64,000 bases of DNA. It comes from Thuidium tamariscinum (lineage: Eukaryota > Streptophyta > Bryopsida > Hypnales > Thuidiaceae). The DNA lies in contig OX344755.2 in NCBI GenBank assembly GCA_947034885.2, positions 3,474,501 to 3,538,500 on the forward strand, given 5' to 3'. The translations under genes were made by a program, and so were the position numbers. Shown piece after piece: positions 37,573 to 49,480 of this stretch; position 1 is the first letter of the stretch; every line of letters begins with the position of its first letter. Under the pieces are notes generated by a model. The model was not told where the DNA came from, did not search any database, and saw nothing but the letters and a program-made list of their open reading frames with translations.

Positions 37573-38808
37573 ATGGTGAAGAAGAAGAAGAAATCTCGGG
37601 GCGTGGACGCCATGGAGGACGACGCCCCAGCCGTTGTTCAAAGCGCACCTGTTCCTGATGACATTGGTGGCGGGGAAGGTAGATACTGCTTCGAATTTCG
37701 AGATGTTGTGATTTGGTTGTATGTTTTTTTCTTCTAGATATCCCTGTCGCAAATGCAGATTGAGGTGAAGTCCTTGCGATAAATTTGGACCCACTTGGAA
37801 TCGTCGCACATCCTCTGTACTGTCACGAACTATAGACGCCGAAACTGCGCGAGATTATCAATGTATTGCTGTAACCAAATTGGGATATGTGCGATTATAT
37901 CAGTGGAGTTGCGTGACGATATCTTCTTGCTTGTGATAGTGACGTGACAGACGTATTAGAGTTTGGTGAGTGAACGGAGGAAATGGCGTTAGAGAGGTTT
38001 TCGTGTTGCTTAGGGTTTGGTGAGAGAAAAGTCTAATTGAGCACAGTGCTTGTTTCGCTCTTTACTTTTCCCGTTTTGTTTCTGGAATACCGAACTTTTG
38101 GGAGGGGGTTCTGTGAAGGAACCATTATCTAAACAAACTAGTTTCCTCCGTTTGTATATCACAGCTATGGACACTGCGGACGCTGATATTCCAGAGCCTA
38201 CTGGTGCGGAGCTAGACTTAGTCTCATCGAAGAAGAAACGAAAGAAGAAGGGATCAAAGTCGAGTGGCCTTCAAATACAAGGGTACACTCCTCGTCAAAC
38301 CAATTTTACAATTGTAATCATGTGCTAGAGATCGTACATTGTAGTAGCCAACTGAAGTGCTGAAGCATAAAGTGAGGTGTTTTAAATCGGCATTGGAATT
38401 TGACACTAGTTTGTCACTCAGACACTAAGCACAGGCATCTCCAAAGTTATTTGATTTTCCAAGTTGATTTTGATCTAATTTTCCTTTACAAATTGAATTT
38501 TGTTTAATTATTGTCAAGTCATTGTAACCTTCAATGACATGTACATCACCGTAACACTAGGTTCCAGGCACCGTTGCATTACTATAACAATGTGGGGTCA
38601 AATCCGTCTTCCTTTATGAGCCGAACACTAACGTATATGCCTTCTCAGGCTCGGCATGAAACGAGACCCGCAGAAGCGGAAAGCTGTTAACAAGCGGAAG
38701 GAGAAGTCGATAGAGAGAGCTTTGTTAAATATGGACAAGCAACAGGAGAAGCTTCAGAAAGATGAGATGAAGGCAGAAAGGGTTTCGTCCTTGAAGAATC
38801 TATATTAG
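37573..38808 (+). CDS. Small basic Lys/Arg-rich protein, three exons
   Basis: Exons 37573-37678, 38165-38282 and 38649-38808 join in phase across GT-AG sites to give 127 residues. It begins MVKKKKKSRG, has an acidic stretch with PEPTGAELDL, a second basic run (SSKKKRKKKGSKSS), then a C-terminal Lys/Glu-rich helix rich in charged repeats (KRDPQKRKAVNKRKEKS ... EKLQKDEMKAE) ending SLKNLY. I recognise no catalytic domain. The layout of alternating basic clusters and a short helix resembles small plant nucleolar or ribosome-biogenesis proteins, so a nucleolar location is a reasonable inference, no more. Exons 2 and 3 lie within the segment that is duplicated at 45.3 kb, exon 1 does not. Intron 1 contains inverted repeats (GTTTG...CAAAC and CGGAGGAAA...TTTCCTCCG) that bound a stretch inverted in the other copy. 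Another ATG at 38167 opens exon 2 and could serve as an alternative start. Confidence 0.65.
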
Positions 38809-39569
38809 TGTGCCGTGTGCATACCTCCATTATAGCCGGTAGGTTTCTCAAACTTGAAACAAATTGCAAGATGGTTTTCTTTTGCAATTGCTGTGTTCTG
38901 CATCTGTGGGCTTTTCTTGTCGCTGTAGTTACTGTCGGCACATTCAGCGTGTTGTGGTGTTTGTAATTTCTTGGTGAAATTTTGGCAGGGAAAGTCCTGG
39001 GCTCACCAAGTTGTTTCCCTGGGCTCCGCAAGCCCAAAAAATGGAGGGGCGGATTCTGCAATTTATACTAGTGCGGGTGGCCATGGGATCTTGGGAACAT
39101 GTGAGAGGATTGTGGGAACTTCGCCAGTTGCGTGTTCAGCAAGCATGGAGCGTCTCAAAGTTCGTAGAGAACTTGTAGACGGTTCGGGTTTTTTGGCCAG
39201 ACATCCTTAGCGTGGTCTTGACGCAATAACTGAAGCAGGGGTGCAACTTTGTGCACCATTCGTTTCCATGTCACTTGCTGCATGACTCAAGATTGTGATT
39301 CCAGCAGGTACTGACTCTCTGTAGCACAGGTTGTACATTTTGCCTGGGAGAATGGACTTGAAAGCCTGGTCGTTTTATTATGTTTTAAAGTCTCCAAGCA
39401 CCTTGAAGTTGGGGTTGTACCAACTCCTAGTTGTGACCTGCAGTTATTTTTGTCTTGCCTTTTACCTGTTATGCAGTGCTGGCTTACCTGAGGAACTGAA
39501 ACTGTGGCTAAAAAGTTGTTGAAATCACCAATTCCACTGTCGGAACATTTTAAGATATTCCAATAGATG

Positions 39570-39860
39570 TCTCCTCAGATAATGCTTGTGATCGTTGATA
39601 AGGTGTTTCCACTCATAACGTATACACGATAGCCATGCAATATGAGGTCCATTGAATGAGCACTTTGGACATCAAGAGGAATTCCGAAATTGGACATGTC
39701 AAGCACACTGGATCACAAGCTTAGCCTTGTATGGCGGGATACGATTGAGGATCAATACTGGCCGTGAAAGGGAAGATTCTTTGCAAAATATGGGACGAAA
39801 GAGAAGCACTGCGTTTCGGATTGTGCAGTTGTCTTCCCAAACCCATTCCTAAGAAGCCCA
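39570..39860. other. Stretch unusually similar between the two duplicate copies
   Basis: Compared with 46846-47135, this block differs at only a handful of positions, whereas blocks on both sides show many substitutions and small gaps. It contains a 66-codon frame (39652-39852) conserved in both copies, but with no domain I recognise. It may be an untranslated exon, a non-coding RNA, or a patch of gene conversion. Confidence 0.45.
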
Positions 39861-40590
39861 ATTTTTTGGCTTTGTAGTATGTTCAGGTGCTTCATTATTT
39901 TCATTGGGCACTTCGAATCTGTCCAATGCCTGGGAATGGACTGAACATTGTCTTATGCATTCTACTTGCCAGTTCCATTTCCAGTTGCATGATATGTACG
40001 TTGGGCTGTGGCAGTCGCAGTAATTGACGCTGGGACAAGCTTCCGGTTCTGGTGAGTCAACTCATACAGTTCCCCGGATTATCGAAGGAGCTCCAATGGG
40101 TGATCTGATTGTGTATTACTACCACCCAATTCTTTGCAGTTAGTAGGAGTCCATTGCGCCAATTTCCCTATTATTGCGTGAGAATCTCTTATGAATTTAG
40201 TGTGTTTCAATCTACTAAACTTACTTGAGTAGTGAATATGGCTTGCCAAAGAATTTTGCTGGAGAATTGTTGGTTAGTTTATTGGTAGCCGGTGAAATTG
40301 GGAAAATTGTCCACTATGGGAATTGACCCCTAAGTTTACTCATTCCTAGATTTGAGGATTTTGGGAAAACCATCATGAAGTATTATTTGGATGAATATTT
40401 TGGAATTGAGATGCAAATAAAAGTTGTGGAGTTTGAGTATTAGATTCTATGCATATGTTCAGATTTAGCAATGCTCACCAATATTCTTTTATAAATTTTG
40501 AATGGGAAAATTTAGTATTCCTTCTAAATTCAATTAGAAACAAAATAGTTTGAGAAATATTTGTAGGAATGGATTTGAAGTGAGGTTCAC

Positions 40591-40694
40591 TTGACATATT
40601 GGTTTTTAGAAACTTTTGTGTTCTTTGATTTTATGAGCTCATTTGACATGTTGGTTTTTAGAAACTTTTGTGTTCTTTGATTTTATGAATTTAT
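40591..40694. repeat. 52-bp tandem duplication present only in copy 1
   Basis: TTGACATATTGGTTTTTAGA at 40591 recurs with one change at 40643, 52 bases later. Copy 2 has the unit once (about 47804-47843), so the doubling arose after the segment was duplicated, or was lost from copy 2. Confidence 0.65.
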
Positions 40695-41998
40695 TTGTGC
40701 AATTCTAGTTTTGAACTAGAGTCAATGCAATCTTGGCCTTGTCAACCACTTGACAAACTTCTACATTTGTAATTTTAGGAAGAAAATTATTTATTCCAAG
40801 AAATATACCAAATTCCACCTATAAATAGGACATGAATTTGATAGATTATTTTTTAAAATTAGGGTGATTTTCATTTAAGTTGTAATGAGAAAGAAATTTG
40901 ATTTTCAATCTGTACATCATTTAGAAGATGGATTGTAAAACACTATAGGGTTAGAGGAAAATAGAAAGTAGAATTCAAAGAAGACCTGAAGCATTGTTGC
41001 TTAGCATTGCATTTAGTTTGCAAAGTGAAAATAATATTTACTATTTATTATTGTATAACTTCATTGCACAAACTTTGGGCTAGCGAGATGAACTATGCCT
41101 TGCCATATCATGTTCTTTAGGCAAGTGAATGTTGTTTGTGGGTTAATTAGAACTTTTAGTTGTAATTTTTGATATTAACTTGTGGTCCAGTAAATCCTAT
41201 ACTATTGTTATAATATAATAAAATAAAAATAAAATAAAAATAAAAATAATTTTCTAATTCTTTAATTTATAAAAACTTGAAATGCAATATCTTTTTTGCT
41301 ATGAGTTGAAATACTACATAACAAAGTGCATGCACCTCTTCTTGTAAAGAGCTTCCAAATGATATAAAGAATGTTACTTGGCAATTGATGGTTTGGTCTA
41401 GAGATTTCACCATAACAAACAAACAAAACAAACTATCTAATTTAAGATACAAATAGATATCCATTTTTTAAAAAGCTTTATATAAGATAAGTAGATGGAT
41501 TATCTAGTACTCCACAAAAATACTTGTATCATTTATTGTAGCTTTGTAGCAACTTAAGCAACTTTCTACTTCATATTAAATTAAATTATAAAAAATATTT
41601 AAACAACCATTTGTTTTGTTAAAATTGGAAAATTTTTAAATACAATAACAAAAAAGTTGGCCATTCATCTAAGTTTTTATTACAATTTTTTGGTGGTTGT
41701 TGCTACTTCTATCTTAGCCCATTGCATTCACCTAAATTCTATTTTTGGACTCCAAACTTTAACTTCTCTACCTTGTGTGTCAAGGTTTTCTTAAGTATCA
41801 AAGTTGTATTTCATTATACTAGGATTTATTGCATACGAGACATACTTCGTTTTGTGAGAGAAATTGTGCTTTACAATGGTCAAAATAGCATAGCAAAAAA
41901 AATTTACAATGTAGGTTTACAATTATTGCTAAGAAGAGATGCTAGATTGAATGGAACAAGTTTAATTTTTGTAAATTGAATGCAAGTTGAACTTCTTA

Positions 41999-44954
41999 GA
42001 ACTAGGTTTTTGACAATTCAAAACTTCTCTTTGAAATTTGGCCATAACTTTTAATTAAAGGATCAAAGTGGCAAACAAATTTTGGATATGAAACTTGGTT
42101 TGAATTACCACCTTTTCTTAACCAAATTTCTTTTGTTAAAAGACATTCTATAATGCCTACATGAAGTCTAAAATTCTAGTTTCAATACCATTCCTATTTT
42201 AAGTTAACCTTAACTACTAATGGTTCAATTCTTACAACTTTGAAACTATATATCCTACATGTGTTGTTCTACCTCCTACCACCCCATTTATATATAGAGA
42301 GCTTCTCTTCTCCATCCTAATTACAAAAAATAAATGGCTCATGTAAAAAAGCAAGGTAATGAATGAATTCAATGTTCTCTTTTATTATCTTTTATATTCA
42401 ATATTTGAAAGTTAATATTTAAAGGATTTGAATTTTGCCATTTTGTCTTTTATAAAAAGAGACACTTTGGTTATTACTAATTAGGAATCATATAAGCATG
42501 GAAATGGGTCCAATGATAAAAATAGGTATAAAGGATAGAAGTTGACAAAAGTTCTTTCGAAAGTGACAAAAAGTTGACGGAATTTTATCAAACACCTAGT
42601 CCAATCAACACGTTTCTATTGTCAAAGTTGTTAACAAATTTCTATCAATTCATCATCAAATAGGACACAAAAATCCTTGTAGAGGGGGCCAAGTTCTTCA
42701 AGAATCACATATATTGCCTCTTTTCAACTCATTGTCATTGTCATTGTAAATGCATGCTTCCAATGAATTTTTGTTGAACCATGATGTTTTTTCTACACCT
42801 TATATCAAAAAAAGGCCTTTAAGTTTAAGTCTACAATGAGACAATAACTGCTATCATGAGACCAATTATTGTCTAGGTTGAATTCTATATATTCAATAGT
42901 ATATATCTTTTGATTGGCAAGAATGTGTTGTTTGTACTATGTTTCCTTGCAATACACAAATGGAGTGTTTGGCACTCTATACCACTTCATTCCTATACAC
43001 CTACAACTACATCCTCATCTAATTACATCTAAAATTGTCAACATAAGCATTTGGACAAAGATCCTATTTTTTGACCACTTCAAGACCAAGGTCTTGGATT
43101 TTAAATTCAAAAGAGCGTTACAATTAATAATGTTTTTAAAAGTATTAACTATAAGCTTGATGTGGACAAAATTTATAAATCTAAAGGGGTTGATTTAACC
43201 CCTAAAGGCCCATAGCATTTTTGGATTCAAAAACCTCAGTGCTTTTGATGTGTTATAGGTTTAAATGTCATTAAGGTATAGAAGTTTCAACTATACAATC
43301 TTGTAGTGCACTTGTTGCTCAAGGAGGTCACTTCTTTGTAGAATTTGCATACACTTGTGATAAACAACCTATTTAATGGGGGATTATTTACCTTCTCAAA
43401 TTGATTTTAGGACAAGCTATTTTTTGAAAAAAAGGTAAATTTCCATATTTTTGGGTACTCTTTGGTATTTAGAATTAATTGAGAAGGGCATTTAAAGGTA
43501 CCCTATTTTACTTACACATAAATTTCTTAAGGCTAAGCCAATTCACACTGACTTTTTTTTTTACTTAGCAAAGTTACTACTAAATTTCTTTTAGCTAAGC
43601 CAAATCACTTATACTTTTTTTTGGACTTAGCAAAGTCTCTACTAAATTATTTATGGCTAAGCCAAATCATTCATACACTTTTCTTGAACTAGGAAATTCA
43701 CTTTTACATTTTTTTTGGCTAAGCCAAACCATTCATTTATTTTCTTAACACTTGTGAATTCACTTCTAAATTTTTATGGCTAAACACAATTACTTATACA
43801 TTTGTTTTGACCTAGCAAATGAACACAAAAAAATTTATGTCATAGATTTTTCATGTGCACCCCAATTCATTGCTAGGAAATTTTAGCCATACAAACTAGA
43901 CTAGTACTTGCAACTTTTACAAATTTTTTTATTGGAAATAGACATTGTATGAAGAAGAAACAAACCACCAATGTTGACTATAATCTAAAAATGTTGGGAT
44001 TTTAAACTTAGAATTGCTCCAAAAAGTTCAAAATAATTTGGATCTATTAGTTGGAATAAATAGAAGCCAAGCCCTAATCAATTCGTTAATGGTGCAAATT
44101 TGTGAGTATGAAAATTTGAGCATGTCAACCTTGAACATATGTACAAATAGAAATACTACATCCAATGAAGGTGTTTAAAATAAAAACATCTATAACATAG
44201 GTAATTATAATGTAGTTACACTGTAATTATAAAAAGTTTATATATTATACACATCAATAATGTAGGTGTATAGTCTTCTAGACTGATGGACTCATGTTCC
44301 TATGCTGACATAGAAACAAGCCTTGTTAGTTTGTATAGGTTTGATTTCCTTCTTATTTTATGTTTCTCTTGTTTAGCCTTTGGCTTGGTTGTTTTGTACT
44401 TGTTTGTTTTGGAGTGGATTTCCATTTGTTTCAAAAAAGACCCATAGTAACTTAGATTGACATGAAAATTCAACCACAATAACAAGACTTCAAGAGGAAC
44501 ATGATCCAATAGATTTTATTGAAAACAAACATTGGATGAACAAGATTGAAGCCCGTGGAGTTGCAACCATCAAATGCAATTTGATGAACTTCAATTTTAC
44601 CTATGAATTTTGATTAGCTTCAAAAAAAATCATAACATGGATTGATTTGAAAATTTTACCACATAAGCTATAATAGAGACCACAAATTTCCCAAAAAGTT
44701 ATAATCAATTCAGACATTGCATGCAAAAGTTACAACACCATAAATTGGACTTAAAACCATGTGAGGACTTTTTTCATCCCTTAGAGCATTAAGGAAGTAA
44801 AATAGAAAAGTCACAATTAGATACAAAAGAGTCCCCTTAAAGCAGCCCCACAGCTACACTATGAACATTTTGCATCATTGATCTTCCTCTAACAAGGAAA
44901 ATCAACGGTCCACAAAGTTTTCAGTGTTGCTTCACAGTGTTGCAATGAGGTTGC
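41999..44954. other. AT-rich spacer between the duplicate copies
   Basis: No gene recognised. It contains the 62-bp tandem array at 43531-43840. A head-to-head pair of TTAACCCCTAAAGG-like ends lies at 43180-43208. Small low-complexity frames are unsupported. Confidence 0.55.
43531..43840. repeat. Tandem array, about five 62-bp units
   Basis: The phrase GGCTAAGCCA or a close variant recurs at 43531, 43593, 43655, 43717 and 43778, giving a period of about 62 bases. Units also share CTTAGCAAAGT and CTACTAAATT. The last unit is the most diverged. Confidence 0.75.
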
Positions 44955-44956
44955 TC

Positions 44957-45269
44957 TAACGGAGGAGGCTCGAAAACCACTCACCTTCTGAACTGTATAT
45001 TTCTGGTACATGATGCTTTTTGATCTTTACAGTGATGTACAAACAGTAAACATTTGAGGGGGGGCAGTTTTGGAGCCCTATGCCATATTGACTTCAGAAA
45101 TTCATAACTAACTCTACAGAGCTCCAAAAAATATGAAACGACTTGGGTTAGATGCCTATTCAAGCTGTCTTTCAAGAAAAACTCACTGGAAAATACTTCA
45201 AGATGTTTGACCTGCCCGAAATTCTGTTCCAGCCCTTAGATGGTCGGTTTATGGACCTCCTCCCTTAGT
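44957..45269. mobile_element. MITE-like element of the GGTAGGAGGTCC family, second copy
   Basis: Ends CTAACGGAGGAGG and CCTCCTCCCTTAG are inverted copies with one mismatch. The interior is similar, in reverse complement, to 5560-5760. Its right end stops only about 15 bases before duplicate copy 2 begins. It has no coding capacity. Confidence 0.5.
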
Positions 45270-45479
45270 GTTGTCAACACTGTGACAGACGTATTAGAGT
45301 TTGTTTAGATAAAAGTTCCTTCACAGACCATCCCCGCAAAGGTTTAGCATTCCAGAAACACAACGGGAAACGTAAAGAGCGGAAACAAGCACTGCGATCA
45401 GTTCGTCTTTTCTCGCACCAAACCCTAAGCAACCTTTAACGTCATTTCCTCCATTTCTTCCGGTGTGTATATCACAGCT

Positions 45480-45686
45480 ATGGACACTCCTATCCAGTCG
45501 TTTCATTTCCCATTCAAAAATCAGGGTTTACCGCGCTCAATGCGGTTGAGAGCGATCATGGGAATTTCAAGGAGCTGCTGCGGAGATTGATATTCCAGAG
45601 CCTACTGGTGCGGAGCTAGACTTAGTCTCATCGAAGGAGAAACGAAAAAAGAAGGGATCAAAGTTGAGTGGCCTCCAAATACAAGG
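45480..45686 (+). pseudogene. Broken copy of the small basic protein gene (exon 2 only)
   Basis: The exon 2 homolog starts with the same ATGGACACT but is then interrupted by about 90 unrelated bases before resuming at GATATTCCAGAGCCTACTGG. It ends at the same donor site. Exon 1 lies outside the duplication and exon 3 has been deleted: copy 2 passes from the equivalent of 38635 straight to that of 38870. No intact product can be made from it. Confidence 0.75.
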
Positions 45687-46845
45687 GTACACTCCTCGTC
45701 AAACCAATTTTACAATACCCCTGTTGCTGAATTCGAGGATTTAAGAAAGGATTACTGAGTGTGCTATTTGATCTGAATCCATTTGCCATACTAGTTTGTG
45801 ATTATGTGTTGTTAAAAAAGCGTACATTGTAGAAGCCAACCGAAGTGCTGAAGCGTCGAGTGAAATGTTATGAATCGGCATTGGACTTCGTTACTAAGAA
45901 GAGGTGGTTTGTCACTGAAACACTAAGCCCTCCGTGATGAAGCGCAGCCATCTCAACAGTTAATATTTGATTTTCAAAGTTGATTTCAATCTAATTTTCC
46001 TTTCCAAATTGAATTTTATTTAATTATTGTCAAGTCATTGTAACCTTCAATGACACTAACATCACCGTAACACTAGGATCCAGGCACCATTGCATTACAT
46101 AAACAATGTGGGGTCAAATTTGTCTTCCTTTATGAGCCGAACGCTAACGTACAGATGGTTTTCTTTTGCAATTGTTGTGTTCTGCGTCTGCGGGCTTTTC
46201 ATGTCGCTGCAGTTATTGTCGGCGCAAGGCTTTCCTTTCAACGTGTTGTGGTGTGAGTAATTTCTTGGTGAAATTTTGGCAGGGAAAGTCCTGGGCTCAC
46301 CAAGTCGTTTCCCTGGGCTCCGCAAGCCCAAAAAATGGAGGGGCGGAGTCTGCAATTTATACTAGTGCGGGTGGCCATGGGATCTTGGGGAACATTTGAG
46401 AACTTCCGAAGTTGCGTGTTCGGCAAGCATGGAGCGTCTTGAAGTTCGTAGAGGACGTGAACTTGTAGACGAACTTGTAGACGGTTCGGGTTTTCTGACC
46501 AGACATCCTTAGCGTGGTCCTGACGCAATAACGTTTGTGCACCGCTATGATTCCATGTCACTTGGTGAATGCTTGAAGATTGTGATTCTGACTCTCTCTA
46601 GCAGGTTGTACATTTTTCCTCGGAGAATGGACTTGAAAGCCTGGTCGTTTTATTATGTTGGAAAGTTTCCTAGCACCTTGAAGTTGGAGTTCTGCCAACT
46701 CCTAATTGTGACTTGCAGCTATTTTTGTCTTGCCTTCTAGCTCTTATGCAAGGCTGGCTTAGCTGAGGAATTGAAACTATGGCTAAAAAGTTGATGAAAT
46801 CACCAATTCCCTGTCGGAACATTATTAGATTTGCCAACAGTTGTG

Positions 46846-47135
46846 TCCTCAGATAATGCTTGTGATCGTTGATAAGGTGTTTCCACTCATAACGTTTACA
46901 CGATAGCCATGCAATATGAGGTCCATTGAATGAGCACTTTGGACATCAAGAGGAATTCCGAAATTGGACATGTCAAGCACACTGGATCACAAGCTTAGCC
47001 TTGTATGGCGGGATACGATTGAGGATCAATACTGGCCGTGAAAGGGAAGATTCTTTGCAAAACACGGGACGAAAGAGAAGCACTGCGTTTAGGATTGTGC
47101 AGTTGTCTTCCCAAACCCATTTCTAGGAAGCCCAA
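46846..47135. other. Copy 2 of the highly similar block
   Basis: Counterpart of 39570-39860. The 66-codon frame (46926-47126) is preserved with a few substitutions. Same reading as for copy 1: function unknown. Confidence 0.4.
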
Positions 47136-47844
47136 TTTTTTGGCTCTGTAGTATGTTCAGGTGCTTCCCATTCTGATGAGAGAACTAACACAGTTCCGCA
47201 GACGATCGAAGGAGCTCCTTGGGTGGTCTGATTGTGTATTTCAATCACCCATTCTTTGCACTTTGTAGGAGGCCATGCTCCAACTTCCCTGTCAGTGCGT
47301 GAAAATCTTTTAAGAATTTTGTGTGTTTTAATCTACTGAGCCCACTGTAGTGAATATGGCTTACCAAGTAGTTTTGGGGGAAAATTGTTGGTTAGGTCGT
47401 TGGTAGCTGGGGAAATGGGGAAAAGATTTGTGAGTAGTTTGACATTGGCCCAAAAAATCTATGAAACTTCTAATTCGGGTAAATGTTGTTGAGAAAAAGT
47501 GGGAAATTGTCCAATATGGGAGTGATCCCTGAGTGTCCAAACTCATTTCTAGATTTGATGATTTTGGGAAATTCGTCATAGAGTATTATTTTGAAGAACA
47601 TTTTTGAGTTGAGATGCATAGAAAAGTTGTGGAGTTTGAGTATCAGATTCTATGCATATGTTTAGATTTAGCAATGCTATCACCAATATTTTTCTATAAA
47701 TTTCGAATGGGAAAAGTTAGTACTAGTTCTATATTCAATTACAAGCAAAATAGTTTCATTTTTTGAGAAAATTTAGTTGGAATGGATTTGGGTTGAGGTT
47801 CACTTGACATAGTGATTTTTTGAAACTTTTGTGTTCTTTGATTC

Positions 47845-48650
47845 CTTGGGTGGGTCACTTCCCGCATTTTAGAAACCACATGCGGCATAATATAGTATAG
47901 GTTTAATTGTTTCAAGGTAAAATTTATAAAGGATTTACAAATAAAGTAGGGGACTTTCAAAGTCGAAGATGCATTATAAGTAAAATAGGTAGCTAAAAAA
48001 TCTCAAGTATTAAAAAATTTTACATATAATTTAAGGACTAGAGATTAGGATCTTAGAAACTATATTTAGTAGGGTCAGTTTTATTTAGAGCCAGTTGTAC
48101 AAAGTAGTCTAACTCTAAAGGTGGTACACAATGTTTGCATAGCTGGTACATTCAATTTTTGGATTTTTGTGTATTGCAAGTGGTAAAATTGTTGTATTAG
48201 TTCACTTGACTAAATTTTAAATACAAAAAAATGTTTGCATAGTTGGTACATTCAATTTTTGGATTTTTGTGTATTGCAAGTGGTAAAATTGTTGTATTAG
48301 TTCACTTGACTGAATTTTAAATACAAAAAAAAGTGTGACAATGGAAAAAAATATTGAGCCAAATAAACATTCCAACTTTTCATGCAAGTTTCCTTAATCT
48401 TCTCTCTAACCTTCTTGCTTTTAATTTTCTCTTTAATTCACTTTTTTCCCTTATAAAGAAAATACCCTAGAAAAAATACTTTCACCTATATTATATAAGT
48501 AAGTATAGGGTGCCATAATATAGGACATTTTCACAAATTATGTAAATATAGGGGACCATTTATTCAAGCCTTCGAGGTAAATAGCCCCCCAAAAAATACC
48601 CCCTTGCCGCACGGGGGGGTATAAAACATACAAAGAGTGATCCACCCGAG
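47845..48650. mobile_element. hAT-like insertion with 8-bp target duplication
   Basis: The ends CTTGGGTGGGTCACT and AGTGATCCACCCGAG are inverted with two mismatches. TTTGATTC lies directly outside each end (47837-47844 and 48651-48658). Copy 1 of the duplication has the uninterrupted site near 40677, so this is a clean insertion of 806 bp. An 8-bp duplication is typical of hAT elements. There is no transposase, so it is non-autonomous. It contains a 100-bp tandem repeat. Confidence 0.8.
48131..48330. repeat. Two tandem 100-bp units
   Basis: ATGTTTGCATAGCTGGTACA at 48131 recurs with one change at 48231, and the following 80 bases match almost exactly. It lies inside the hAT-like insertion. 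Confidence 0.85.
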
Positions 48651-49480
48651 TTTGATTCTATGATTTCATTTTTGCAATTCTCGTTTTGAACTAAGGTCAA
48701 TGCAATTTTGGCCTAGTCAACTACTTGACAAACTTTTACATTATGTACTCTAATAACACAAATTCCAATCCTTAGATAGAACATTAATTGCATAAAGTAT
48801 TTCTTGAAATTAGGATGACTTTCATCAAAGTTGTAATGAGAAAGAAATTTGATTTTCAATCTATACATCAGTTAGAAATTGGATGTTAGAGCACTTTAGG
48901 ATTAAAAGAAAATAGGAGGTACAATTTAAAGAATACCATAAACATTTTTCCCTAGCATTGCATTTAAGTTGCAAAGTCAAAGCAATATATACTATTTAAT
49001 ATTGTACACCTTCATTGTACAAACTTTGGGCAAGCAACAAGAGCCATGCTATGCTGTGCTCTTTAGGCAAGTGAATGTTGTCTAAGGGTTAATTTGAGCT
49101 TATAGTTGTAATTTTCAATATGAACTAGTGGTCTAGTATATCCTATGTTGTTGCTACAATAAAATGAAATAAAAATAAAAATAAAGATATTTTCTAATTC
49201 TTTAATTCATGAAAACTTGAAATGCAATATGTTTTTTACTATGAGTTGAAACACCACAAAACAAAGTGCATGCACATCTTATTGCAAAGAGCTTCTAAAT
49301 GATATAAAGAATGTTATTTGATAATGCATGGTTTAGTCCGGAGATTTTACCATTACAAACAAACAAAACAAAACAAACTATCTAATTTAAGATACAAATA
49401 GATATCCATTTTTTTTTAATTTTCAATAAATGACATCCTTACAAAGCTAATTGATTATTTTTGCATAGAAAGAACAAATA

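Larger units (their letters stand above)
37946..41998 (+). repeat. Tandem segmental duplication, copy 1
   Basis: Similarity to 45286-50250 begins at GACAGACGTATTAGAG and ends near GAACTAGG. It includes gene exons 2-3, the region with the GGGCTCCGCAAGCCC hairpin (39016), a very similar stretch at 39570-39860, and the following AT-rich flank. Orientation is direct and the offset about 7.3-8.2 kb, growing because copy 2 has gained insertions. Confidence 0.85.

Noticed and set aside
38687..39061. 124-codon minus frame, with a related one at 46095-46355
   Set aside because: Antisense to exon 3 and its flank; the second copy is altered and no domain is present. Shared sequence comes from the segmental duplication.
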